A stretch of DNA of 64,000 nt from Hyphomicrobiaceae bacterium UBA7697 (GTDB lineage: Bacteria; Pseudomonadota; Alphaproteobacteria; Rhizobiales; Methyloligellaceae). Shown one piece after another: positions 41,453 through 49,759 of this stretch. Under the pieces are notes generated by a model, which worked only from the letters and a program-made list of their open reading frames with translations, was not told where the DNA came from and ran no database searches. Every line of letters begins with the position of its first letter. The first letter of the stretch is position 1. Location of the stretch: contig DLGJ01000012.1 of the NCBI GenBank assembly GCA_002482645.1, positions 62,001 through 126,000 on the forward strand, written 5' to 3'. A program made the position numbers and the translations under genes.

Positions 41453-41776
41453 TCAGGCGAAGTCGGACAGCTTTCCGAAGTGATCGGCCAGCATGTAATA
41501 AACCGTCACCCGGTTCTTGTTGCGCACGTCCTTCAACTTTTCGCCGATGGCCGCGATGGCGCCGTCCAGTTCCTCGTCCGTCATGCCGAGGCCGAGTTTC
41601 TTCTTCAGAAACTTCTCGCGCACGCGCTCCAGCTCCGACTTGTCCGTGAAGGACACGAGCGAGGCGTCCCGGCTTTGGAGCGCGATCCCGCAGTGACGAA
41701 CGATTCCGGCGATCGCGTTGTCGTCGGCGTCCGGCACGTATTTCTTGACGTCCTGGCCCCAATCCGTGTCAGCCAT
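41453..41776 (-). CDS. DUF2853 family protein
   Basis: 107 residues from ATG 41776 with AGGAGG five bases upstream, which decides the start over an earlier ATG at 41794. Helical cytoplasmic protein: DWGQDVKKYVPDADDNAIAGIVRHCG, LERVREKFLKKKLGL, DELDGAIAAIGEKLKDVRNKNRVTVYYMLADHF. DUF2853 has no known function. Stand-alone gene. Confidence 0.85.
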   Translation of the reverse strand: MADTDWGQDVKKYVPDADDNAIAGIVRHCGIALQSRDASLVSFTDKSELERVREKFLKKKLGLGMTDEELDGAIAAIGEKLKDVRNKNRVTVYYMLADHFGKLSDFA

Positions 41777-41899
41777 CCAATCCTCCTTTATCACGTCGCA
41801 AGGTTCGCAAACTTCTTATGACAGCATCCTACGTCTGTAGGTGCCGCTCGTGACAAGACAATTGCAGTTCTGCCCACAATGTATCGGGCGGCGTGGCGT

Positions 41900-42454
41900 C
41901 TAACGGTCGATCTTGGTGATCTTCGACCCTTCGAGCGTCAGATTGTACATGAGACCTTTCGGGTCGAGGACGAAGCCGATCACCGGCTGCGTGATCCTGT
42001 CCGTGTCGATCGACCCGCCGGCGCCGACGGTGATGATGGCCACCGAGGCGTCCACGCCGATCTTGAACCCCGAGAGACTGTGGAACTGATCGAGCGCGTC
42101 TTGGGTCATGAACATGATGATGACCGAGCGCTGTTGCACGCCGAGCTGAAATCCGAACGAGGCACCGACGAGATTGTAAAACCCGGCTGGCCGCTTATCG
42201 ACGATCAGCATGCCTTCGCCGTATTCGCCGCCGATGCCGATACCGGCTTTGACGATCGAGGGGAACACAAGGATCCCCACGGCCTTGTTGGCAAGCGCCC
42301 GTGCGCCGCCGATCTGATCGACGAAGCTGTGAAGTGTGTCGTTGACGTCGGCTTCGATTTCCTTCGCCGATGCCGCCTCCGCCTGCGAGGGCGCGACGAA
42401 CGATGCGGTCAGCACGAGGAAGGCGGCAAGCAAATTGGTCGTCAGAACTTTCAT
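41900..42454 (-). CDS. SYLF (YSC84-like) lipid-binding domain protein
   Basis: 184 residues. Signal peptide cleaved near AEAASAK (residues 25-31). The SYLF domain follows: VNDTLHSFVDQIGGARALANKAVGILVFPSIVKAGIGIGGEYGEG, then ASFGFQLGVQQRSVIIMFMTQ. Homologues bind phosphoinositides in eukaryotes; bacterial ones are exported and poorly studied. ATG 42454. Alone between DUF2853 and the divergent mobA. Confidence 0.85.
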   Translation of the reverse strand: MKVLTTNLLAAFLVLTASFVAPSQAEAASAKEIEADVNDTLHSFVDQIGGARALANKAVGILVFPSIVKAGIGIGGEYGEGMLIVDKRPAGFYNLVGASFGFQLGVQQRSVIIMFMTQDALDQFHSLSGFKIGVDASVAIITVGAGGSIDTDRITQPVIGFVLDPKGLMYNLTLEGSKITKIDR

Positions 42455-42634
42455 GGCGCAGCTCCTTGAGGTCCCCCGAACCGCCCTATAGGGCCGCATT
42501 GTGGCGGACCTTCGCTCAGCATAGGGCAACAATCCGCGAATATATTGCCCAATATGTACGTGAGACGGCCAAACGGCCCCGGCAATGCAAACGGGACGGT
42601 GACGGCGGCGGGCACGCCGCCCTAAAGTTCGGCC

Positions 42635-43264
42635 ATGGAACAGATCGCGGGAATCATCCTGGCGGGCGGCCAGTCGCGGCGCATGGGCGGCGTGGACAAG
42701 GGCCTCTTGCCGCTCGGGCAAGAGCCGGTCTTGGCGGAGGTCGCCGGCCGTCTGGCACCGCAAGTGTCCCGTCTCGTGCTCAGCGCCAACGGAGACCCCG
42801 CGCGCTTCGCGGGCCTCGGCCTTCCCGTCGTGCCCGACTCCGTCGATGGCTTTCAAGGCCCGCTTGCCGGTGTGGAGGCCGGGCTGTCCTGGGTGCGGCG
42901 AGAATGTCCCGGCGTGTCCTGGGCGGTCACGGTTCCGGGCGACACGCCGTTCATCCCGCGGGACTTGGTGGCGCGGCTCGTGCAAGCGCGGGGCGGAAGT
43001 CCCATGGCCGTCGCGGTTTCGGCGGCGGCCCTTCATCCCGTCATCGGCTTATGGCCGGTGTCCATGGCCGGAGATCTCGCGCGCGCGCTCGCGCGCGGGG
43101 AACGCCGGGCGAGTACGTGGGTGCGGGCGCAAGGCGCCGCGGAGGTTCCGTTCGATGCGGTGACCGTCGCGGGCGATGCGCTCGATCCGTTTTTCAACAT
43201 CAACACGCCCGGGGATCTCGATTACGCACGGAGCCTCATTGCGCGCGCGACGGCCGCGCTCTAG
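42635..43264 (+). CDS. mobA: Molybdenum cofactor guanylyltransferase MobA
   Basis: 209 residues. Attaches GMP to molybdopterin to make the bis-MGD cofactor used by formate dehydrogenases and related enzymes. Nucleotidyltransferase motif LAGGQSRRMGG at 9-19, Lys in GGVDKGLL, and later NINTPGDLDYA. It is convergent with fdhD (4-bp overlap at the stops), a functional pair since both serve formate dehydrogenase. Confidence 0.93.
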   Translation: MEQIAGIILAGGQSRRMGGVDKGLLPLGQEPVLAEVAGRLAPQVSRLVLSANGDPARFAGLGLPVVPDSVDGFQGPLAGVEAGLSWVRRECPGVSWAVTVPGDTPFIPRDLVARLVQARGGSPMAVAVSAAALHPVIGLWPVSMAGDLARALARGERRASTWVRAQGAAEVPFDAVTVAGDALDPFFNINTPGDLDYARSLIARATAAL

Positions 43265-44091
43265 GCCACGTCGCTCTTCGACGCCCCTTCGATGCGGCGC
43301 GGGTGGGTGAACGCCTCGAAGCCGTCCTTGCGTGCGACGGCGGCGAGCGTCATCCCGCAGGCCTCGGCCATGCGCACGGCGAGCGCCGTCGGCGCGGACA
43401 CGGCGACGATCAGCGGTGCGCCGATCATGGCGGACTTCTGCACCATTTCGATCGAGACGCGGCTGGTCAGGACGACGACGCCTTGTTCGGCACCGCCGCC
43501 GTCGCGCGCGAGCGCTCCGGCCAGCTTGTCGAGGGCGTTGTGGCGTCCGACGTCCTCACGCACCGCGACAAGGCCGCGCGCCGGATCCCAAAAGCCCGCG
43601 GCATGCACGGCGCGGGTTTCGCGGTTGAGGTCTTGCCGGGCGCCGAGCGAGGCGACCGCCGTCATGATCTCGCCGGGCGTGAAAACTCGGCCCTCGCCAA
43701 CGGCGGGCGGCGGGCGCATCGCCTCGACCAGGCTCTCGACGCCGCAGAGTCCGCAGCCGGTGGGGCCCGCCAGCTTCCGGCGGCGCCCCAGGAACTCGGC
43801 CGCGTCCTTCGCCTTCAGCCAAACACGGAGCTCGATGCCGATATCTTCCTCGACGATCTCGACCGCCTCGATGGCGTCCTTCGACGGAACGATTCCCTCG
43901 GTCAGGGCGAATCCGATGGCGAAGTCTTCGAGGTCTTGGGGCGTGGCCATCATCACCGCGTAGGAGGCGGTGTTGAAGGTGAAGGCGATCGCCGTCTCCT
44001 CGGGGATCGCGCGCGTGCCGGCGGACAGGCCTTGCCGTGGCGGTTCGGAGCGCCACACCGAACAAGAAACGCGGACAGTCGGTTTGATCAT
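43261..44091 (-). CDS. fdhD: Formate dehydrogenase sulfurtransferase FdhD
   Basis: 276 residues. FdhD moves sulfur from IscS to the molybdenum cofactor of formate dehydrogenase. The reactive Cys pair is GCGLCG (Cys113 and Cys116), followed by DVGRHNALDK and TSRVSIEMVQKSA. Start ATG 44091 has GGAG six to seven bases upstream; the longer in-frame start near 44427 adds a non-conserved segment. Formate dehydrogenase itself is not in the window, but the pair implies bis-MGD enzymes and C1 metabolism. Confidence 0.92.
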   Translation of the reverse strand: MIKPTVRVSCSVWRSEPPRQGLSAGTRAIPEETAIAFTFNTASYAVMMATPQDLEDFAIGFALTEGIVPSKDAIEAVEIVEEDIGIELRVWLKAKDAAEFLGRRRKLAGPTGCGLCGVESLVEAMRPPPAVGEGRVFTPGEIMTAVASLGARQDLNRETRAVHAAGFWDPARGLVAVREDVGRHNALDKLAGALARDGGGAEQGVVVLTSRVSIEMVQKSAMIGAPLIVAVSAPTALAVRMAEACGMTLAAVARKDGFEAFTHPRRIEGASKSDVA

Positions 44092-44329
44092 CGGGGTCTC
44101 CAGGGCGGCGCTCAGATCGTAGGCGGCTTTGCGAGAATCACTTGTTAGATAGGCGAGCGTATCAAGCTTCGCCACCGGGGGTTCGGGCACCAGGAACACG
44201 GGCAATTCCAACGGCGGACAATCCTCGCGACGCCGTCCCGGCGGAGAACGAGTATACTGCGAATCGTCATTCGCGGGTGGACCGTGCGACGGCGCGTGCC
44301 GCGACGCGATGCAAAGGGAGGGTAATGAA

Positions 44330-44863
44330 ATGGCTGATTTGACTGCAAGCGGAAGCCAGTCGTCGATCTGGTGGGTGTTCCTGCTCGAAGGCATCGCCTC
44401 GATCATCTTCGGCTTCCTGCTGATCACACAGCCGGCTTCGACATTGGTCGCGCTGGCGATTTTTCTTGGCTTCTACTGGCTCTTCGTCGGCGTCTTGGAA
44501 CTGGCGCGCGTTTTCGTCGACAGGAGCGTGCCCTGGTATTGGTCGCTTTTGATCGGCGTTCTCGGCATCGCTGCGGGGCTTATCGTGCTGCGGCATCCGA
44601 TCTTCTCCGCCGTCGTCCTGCCGGCGGCAATCGTCGTATGGCTCGGCGTTCTCGGTGTCGTGATCGGCATCGCCGCCATTATCGGCGCGTTCACGGGCGG
44701 TGGCATCGGATCGTTCATCTTCGGTCTCGTGAATCTCGTCATCGGCGCCATCTTGCTGTTCAACCCGTTGCCGGCGGCCTTGGCGGTGCCCCTCGTGTTC
44801 GGCATCCTGCTGCTCATTCAGGGCGTGATCCTGATCGTCTACGCCTTTAAAGTGCGGGAATAA
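44330..44863 (+). CDS. HdeD-family membrane protein (DUF308)
   Basis: 177 residues with six predicted membrane helices in three similar pairs (DUF308). The fold is that of HdeD, an acid-resistance membrane protein in enterics; function outside enterics is not known. Start ATG 44330 preceded by AAAGGGAGG. The first of the VWA genes follows 54 bp later on the same strand. Confidence 0.85.
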   Translation: MADLTASGSQSSIWWVFLLEGIASIIFGFLLITQPASTLVALAIFLGFYWLFVGVLELARVFVDRSVPWYWSLLIGVLGIAAGLIVLRHPIFSAVVLPAAIVVWLGVLGVVIGIAAIIGAFTGGGIGSFIFGLVNLVIGAILLFNPLPAALAVPLVFGILLLIQGVILIVYAFKVRE

Positions 44864-44917
44864 GTTCGCGCGGCCGCCCGGAAGCGGCCGGGACACTAAC
44901 TTGCGAGGGGAGTTTTG

Positions 44918-45679
44918 GTGAGATCGATATCGCCAGTTCGCGCTCTCCTCGCAATCTTCCTTTTGGCCGGTGCGTGCACGGCGCTTCCCGGCAGGAGCGA
45001 GGGGCAGGACAAAAAAACGCCCTGTACGGAGGATGCGATGATCGTGTTCGACGCATCCGGCTCCATGGCGGGGAATTTGGGCCAAGGCATCATGACCGAG
45101 AAGCCGCGCATTTACGAGGTGCGCAAGGCCTTGGCGCGCGTGCTGCCCGAGGTTACGCGAGTCCGCAAAGTCGGGCTCATTACCTACGGTCCGGGGCCAT
45201 ACCGGCAGTGCAACGTGCATCTGGATCTGCGGCCGGTTCCGAACGCGACCGAACCGATCATGAGCGTGGTCGGCGCTCTGAGCCCGGCCGGCAAGACGCC
45301 GTTGAGCGAGGCGGTCGAGCAGGCGGCGGAGGTTCTTCAATATCGTTCCAAACCCGGCGTCGTCGTTTTGCTGACCGATGGCGAAGAGACGTGCAACGGC
45401 GACCCCTGCGCCCTTGGCAAGTCGCTCAACGAAGACGGCGTCAATCTCACGGTCCATGTCATCGGGTTTCAGATGAAGAACTTCACTTGGATGGGCGAGA
45501 CGAGCATTCTCGACGTCAAATGCCTCGCGCGGGAAACGGGCGGGCTATACATTTCCGCCGAGAACGAGGAAGATTTGGTAAAGGCCTTTCAACAAACCCT
45601 TGGCTGCCCCATGATGTCGATCTTGATGCCCGATATGCCGGTCGCGCGCGACGCCTCGCTTTTCCACGCGGGGTCGTAG
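44918..45679 (+). CDS. Secreted VWA-domain protein, copy 1 of 3
   Basis: 253 residues from GTG 44918 (GGGGAG five bases upstream; TTG 44915 is too close). An N-terminal signal is followed by a von Willebrand factor A fold: MIDAS Asp-x-Ser-x-Ser in FDASGSM (45-50), Thr in GKTPLSEA, Asp in LLTDGEETC. At least seven Cys (PCTED, QCNVH, ETCNGDPC, KCLAR, GCPMM) suggest disulfides. Paralogue of the next two genes, sharing CTEDAMIVFDASGSMAG, GLITYGPGPY, and LGCPMMS. Likely periplasmic; metal-dependent binding partner unknown. Confidence 0.82.
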   Translation: MRSISPVRALLAIFLLAGACTALPGRSEGQDKKTPCTEDAMIVFDASGSMAGNLGQGIMTEKPRIYEVRKALARVLPEVTRVRKVGLITYGPGPYRQCNVHLDLRPVPNATEPIMSVVGALSPAGKTPLSEAVEQAAEVLQYRSKPGVVVLLTDGEETCNGDPCALGKSLNEDGVNLTVHVIGFQMKNFTWMGETSILDVKCLARETGGLYISAENEEDLVKAFQQTLGCPMMSILMPDMPVARDASLFHAGS

Positions 45680-45685
45680 ACGCCG

Positions 45686-46453
45686 ATGTCGCCGCGCATT
45701 CTCCGTCCGGACACCAAAATGTCAGAGAACCCAAAGCGTCTCACGGGCCGGATCTGGCGCGGCCTTGTCGCAATGCTTGGGATTTGCATTGGCCCCACCC
45801 TCGGCTTTGCGGCGGACGCTCCGGCTCCGTGCACGGAAGACGCCATGATCGTCTTCGACGCTTCCGGGTCGATGGCGGGCAGCCTCGCCGAAGGGATCGG
45901 CGCGAAGATCCGGCGCATCGACGAAGTGCGAAAGGCGCTTGCGGAAGCGCTGCCGCGCGTCACCCATTTCCGCAAGATCGGCCTCATCACCTACGGCCCG
46001 GGACCGTATTCGCAGTGCAACGTCAATCTCGACCTGCGGCCCGAGGCCAACGCGGCCCAGCCGATCATGCGGAAGGTCGGCGTGTTGAATCCGGCCGGAA
46101 AGACGCCTTTGACGGAGGCCGTCGAGCAGGCCGCCGAAGTTCTCGATTATAGAGCCAAGCCCGGCGTGGTCGTGGTTCTCACCGATGGCGAGGAGACGTG
46201 CGGCGGCGCGCCGTGTTCGCTCGGCACGAAACTGCACGCGGAAGGCGTGCGGCTGACGGTGCATGTCATCGGATTCCGCATGACGGCGTTCTGGACCGGC
46301 GCACAATCGGCGCTCGATGTGCAGTGCCTGGCCAAGGCGACGGGCGGCCTCTACATCGCGACCAACAACCAAGAGGAACTGGTGCAGGCATTCGAGAAGA
46401 CGCTCGGCTGTCCCATGATGTCGCGTCTGGACCCCTTGGCCCTCGAGCGGTAG
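45686..46453 (+). CDS. Secreted VWA-domain protein, copy 2 of 3
   Basis: 255 residues, 6 bp after copy 1. Signal-like hydrophobic segment (GLVAMLGICIGPTLGFAADA) near 26-44; a start at ATG 45719 is also possible. MIDAS Asp-x-Ser-x-Ser in FDASGSM, Thr in GKTPLTEA, and LTDGEETCGGAPC. Closest to copy 1 in the middle. The shared Cys spacing is kept, so both are likely folded in the periplasm and made from one message. Confidence 0.82.
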   Translation: MSPRILRPDTKMSENPKRLTGRIWRGLVAMLGICIGPTLGFAADAPAPCTEDAMIVFDASGSMAGSLAEGIGAKIRRIDEVRKALAEALPRVTHFRKIGLITYGPGPYSQCNVNLDLRPEANAAQPIMRKVGVLNPAGKTPLTEAVEQAAEVLDYRAKPGVVVVLTDGEETCGGAPCSLGTKLHAEGVRLTVHVIGFRMTAFWTGAQSALDVQCLAKATGGLYIATNNQEELVQAFEKTLGCPMMSRLDPLALER

Positions 46454-46519
46454 GCTTCCGCAAGTTTAGGCACGCGTCCCCAGCAGAAATAGGCGGCGAT
46501 TGTCCGGCCCGGGTTCGCC

Positions 46520-47279
46520 ATGAGTGACGATACGAGCAGTGGCATGAAGACTCCGTTCGGTGTCCTTACATGCGCGGGGCTGGCGCTGTCGGCCGTCCTG
46601 TCGGGGGCCGTTCCGGCGCTTGCTGCCGAGAACCCCGCCCCGTGCACCGAGGACGCGATGATCGTCTTCGACGCGTCCGGATCGATGTCCGGGAATCTGG
46701 ATCCGTTTTCGACGGTGGTGCAGCTACGCATCGACGAAGTGCGTAAGGCGCTGCGCCGTGTTCTGCCTCGCGCCGCGCAGAATCGTAAGATCGGTTTGGT
46801 GACCTACGGCGCGGGCGCTTACAATCAATGCAACGTGTCGCTGGATCTTCGGCCAACGCCACATGCGGCGAAGCCGATCATGCGCATCGTCGACGCACTC
46901 CGTCCGGCGGGCAAGACGCCGCTGACGCAGGCCGTCGAACGGGCCGCCGAGGTGCTGGACTACCGCAGCAAGCCCGGCGTGATCGTCGTTCTGACGGATG
47001 GCCAGGAGACGTGCGAGGGGGCATCCTTGCGAGCTCGGCCGGACTTTGCGTTCGCAGGCCCCGGATTTGACCGTCAACGTCATCGGCTTTCGGTTGCAGT
47101 CGGACTCCTGGCTCGGCGCGCAGAGCTATCTCGATGCGAAGTGCCTCGCCGAAGAGACGGGTGGAACCTATTTGAACGTCCAGGGCGAGGACGACTTGGC
47201 CGAGGCGTTCGAGCAGACGCTGGGTTGCCCCATGATGTCCATGTGGGACCCGCGCGCTGCGATGGATCGGGGTCAATAG
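46520..47279 (+). pseudogene. Third VWA paralogue, frameshifted in a G5 run
   Basis: Signal peptide (ALSAVLSGAVPALAAEN) and VWA domain up to LTDGQETCEG match copies 1 and 2. At the five-G run 47017-47021 the frame shifts. Homology resumes in the next frame, HPCELGRTL then LTVNVIGFRLQ, down to LGCPMMSMWDP and a stop at 47279. One base less in the run restores a full-length protein of about 250 residues. This is a real mutation, a phase-variable or programmed shift, or a sequencing error; the sequence alone cannot tell. The 3' end overlaps the opposing NamZ gene by 7 bp. Confidence 0.8.
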
Positions 47280-48430
47280 AGCAGATACGGCGCTCTCAGC
47301 GCCTCGAACGCCGCCACGCCCTTGGTCCAGCTCGCGGCGATCTCCGGAACCGGTACTTGCGATTCGACTTGTTCCCGCAATTCGGTGGACCCGGCGAGGA
47401 TGTCGATGGGCATCTTTTCATGCTCGTACTCGTACGGCCCTTCGCGCCATTGGAACTGCTCCGGCGCGAGGCCGTAGCATTCGCGGATCAGCGCGGCGCC
47501 CGCGATGACCGGTTCGAAGTCCATGCGCGAGGTGACGTGCAACTGGCAGCCGCCGCACGGCGTTTTCGCATGTTTCTGGAAGGTCGGTTCGAAATCCGCG
47601 GGGCGGAAATAAACGCCGGGCAGCCGATGCGCGTTCATGCGCCCGGCGAGTGCGGCGCTGTCGAGATAAGGCGCGCCGATCAGTTCGAAGGGGCGGGTCG
47701 TTCCGCGTCCCTCCGAAACCATCGTGCCTTCGAACAAGACCGTGCCCGGATAGACGATCGCCGTGTCGAGTGTCGGCATGTTGGGCGAGGGCATGATCCA
47801 AGGCACGTCGGTGGCGTCGAAATAGAAATCGCGCGACCATCCTTCCATGGTCACGGTTTCGAGCGGCGCGCCGATCCCGAACGCCTCGTTGAACAGCTTG
47901 GCAAGCTCGGCCACGGTCATGCCGTGCCGCATGGGGATCGGATATTGCCCGACGAAGGATTCGAATCCCGGCTCCAGCATCGGACCTTCCGTCTGGATGC
48001 CTCCGATCGGGTTCGGCCGGTCGCAGACGATGACCGGCGTGCCGGTCTTGGCCGCCGCGCGCAGGCAGTTCGCCATGGTGTAGATGAAGGTGTAGATGCG
48101 CGCTCCGACGTCCTGAAGGTCGATCACCAGAACGTCGATCAGATCGAGCATCTCCTTGGTGGGCTCGCGCGTCTCGCTATAGAGCGAGAAGATGGGAACG
48201 CCCCGCTTCGGATCCTCCGCGTGAGGCGTCTCGATCATGTTGTCCTGAAGATCGGAATTGAACCCGTGCTGGGGTCCGAAGATCGCGGCCAGCGTGAAGT
48301 CGCCGCTTGTCGCAAGCCGATCGGCAATGTGGCGGAACGTGTGGTCGACCGAGGCGGGGTTCGCCAAGATCCCGACCTTCAAGCCGCGAAGCCGGTTGGT
48401 GGCGAGCAGGCGTTCGGAGCCGAGCAGCAT
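47273..48430 (-). CDS. DUF1343 protein, NamZ-type exo-beta-N-acetylmuramidase
   Basis: 385 residues covering the whole DUF1343 family: GILANPASVD, FGPQHGFNSDLQDNM, DLQDVGARIYTFIYTM, CDRPNPIGG and MPSPNMPTLDTAIVYPG. Bacteroidota NamZ removes N-acetylmuramic acid from non-reducing ends of peptidoglycan fragments. No signal peptide is visible, so it may act on cytoplasmic muropeptides. GGAGG is nine bases before ATG 48430. Function is by family membership only. Confidence 0.82.
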   Translation of the reverse strand: MLLGSERLLATNRLRGLKVGILANPASVDHTFRHIADRLATSGDFTLAAIFGPQHGFNSDLQDNMIETPHAEDPKRGVPIFSLYSETREPTKEMLDLIDVLVIDLQDVGARIYTFIYTMANCLRAAAKTGTPVIVCDRPNPIGGIQTEGPMLEPGFESFVGQYPIPMRHGMTVAELAKLFNEAFGIGAPLETVTMEGWSRDFYFDATDVPWIMPSPNMPTLDTAIVYPGTVLFEGTMVSEGRGTTRPFELIGAPYLDSAALAGRMNAHRLPGVYFRPADFEPTFQKHAKTPCGGCQLHVTSRMDFEPVIAGAALIRECYGLAPEQFQWREGPYEYEHEKMPIDILAGSTELREQVESQVPVPEIAASWTKGVAAFEALRAPYLLY

Positions 48431-48753
48431 GACTTAGAGCCTCCGTCCGGGACGGAGGCGCGACAGTGCCCGGGAAATCGTGTGGTGCGGCATTTGGTTC
48501 CCCCGTTTCCTTTGGCGGGAAGAGCGGCCGACCCTTCCTTATCGCCTAGCGTGGCCAAGGACTTAACCGGAGTCGGCCGATCTTTCCACGCTCCAATTTC
48601 GCTCCCCCTCCTTCGTTCTTGGGCTTAGGGGCTGGCGAAGCGGCGGATTTTGCGACAAAAAACCGGGCAAGGAACACTCCAAACGGAAAACTGGCCCGCC
48701 ATGGACGGAACGCCGTCCGGCCGGGCAAAGAGCATCAAACAGAAGAGGTGGGC
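48431..48753 (+). other. Intergenic region between NamZ gene and Gfo/Idh gene
   Basis: 323 bases with both promoters of the divergent genes expected here. The C-terminal side (about 48640-48720) is A-rich. Open frames extending the oxidoreductase upstream are not homologous-looking. No recognisable operator. Confidence 0.4.
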
Positions 48754-49755
48754 ATGGCGGATCAGATTCGCACGGCGGTGGTCGGTACCGGGTACTTTGG
48801 GCGTTTTCACGCGAACCACTACACCAAGAACCCGGATGCGAAGCTGGTCGCCGTAGTCGATTCCGATCCCGAGCGCGCCAAGGCCATGGCCGAGGAATTC
48901 GGTTGCGAGGCCGTGACGGATCACCGCGACATCTACGGCAAGGTGGATGCGGCGAGCGTCGCCGTGCCCACGCCGTTCCATTTCGACGTTGCCCGCGATC
49001 TGGTCGATGCGGGCATCCACGTCAATATCGAGAAGCCCATCACGGAGACGGTCGAGCAGGCGCAGATCATCACGAAGCTGGCCGAGGAACGCGGCACGGT
49101 TCTTCAGGTGGGCCATATCGAGCGCTATTCCGCAGCCTACCGGGTCATCTCGGAGAAGATCGACCGGCCGCTTTATCTCGAGAGCTACCGGATCGCGCCG
49201 TGGAAGGCGCGCGGGGTCGATGTGGACGTCATCCTCGATCTGATGATCCACGACATCGATATGATTATCGGCCTGGTGGGATCGCCGGTCTCGAGCGTGG
49301 ATGCGGTCGGCACCGGCGTGATGGGCCGCAAGATCGACATCGCCAATGCGCGGATCAATTTCGAATCCGGATGCGTGGCGAACGTCACGTCGAGCCGCAT
49401 CAGCTACAAGACGGAGCGCCGCCTGCGCGTGTTCTCGCACAGCCAATATCTCAATTGCGATCTGGGCGAGCGGAAGATCTTCGGCTACAGCCTGCGCGGC
49501 GATCCAACGACCGAGGGGCTCGGCGCCATTGCAACGGACACGGTCGATATTCCGCAAGAAGACAGTCTCGGAAACGAGATCGCCTCGTTCCTCGACTGCG
49601 TGAAGAACGGCAAGAAGCCGTTTGTGGACGGCTATGCGGGATCTGAGGCGCTGCGCGTGGCGGTGATGATCAACGAAAGCATCGACGCCCAGTTGAAGAA
49701 GGTCCAGGCCTGGCTTGTACCCGGCGAGCCGGTCAGGGTCCCGTCCAAGAGCTGA
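48754..49755 (+). CDS. Gfo/Idh/MocA-family oxidoreductase
   Basis: 333 residues. N-terminal Rossmann fold (VVGTGYFGRFHANHY near 8-22), conserved EKPI lysine motif near 95, and the C-terminal alpha/beta domain (DLMIHDIDMIIGLVG, RINFESGCVANVTSS). Start ATG 48754 with GAGGTGG upstream. It is tail-to-tail with lpxB, 4 bp apart. This family includes GnnA, which oxidises UDP-GlcNAc for amide-linked lipid A; the lpxB neighbour makes that a plausible but unproven role. Confidence 0.85.
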   Translation: MADQIRTAVVGTGYFGRFHANHYTKNPDAKLVAVVDSDPERAKAMAEEFGCEAVTDHRDIYGKVDAASVAVPTPFHFDVARDLVDAGIHVNIEKPITETVEQAQIITKLAEERGTVLQVGHIERYSAAYRVISEKIDRPLYLESYRIAPWKARGVDVDVILDLMIHDIDMIIGLVGSPVSSVDAVGTGVMGRKIDIANARINFESGCVANVTSSRISYKTERRLRVFSHSQYLNCDLGERKIFGYSLRGDPTTEGLGAIATDTVDIPQEDSLGNEIASFLDCVKNGKKPFVDGYAGSEALRVAVMINESIDAQLKKVQAWLVPGEPVRVPSKS

Positions 49756-49759
49756 CGGC

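Noticed and set aside
46520..48628. A 702-residue plus-strand frame running through the third VWA gene into the NamZ gene
   Set aside because: After residue about 170 it loses VWA homology and reads the antisense of the DUF1343 gene. It arises from the frameshift at 47017-47021.
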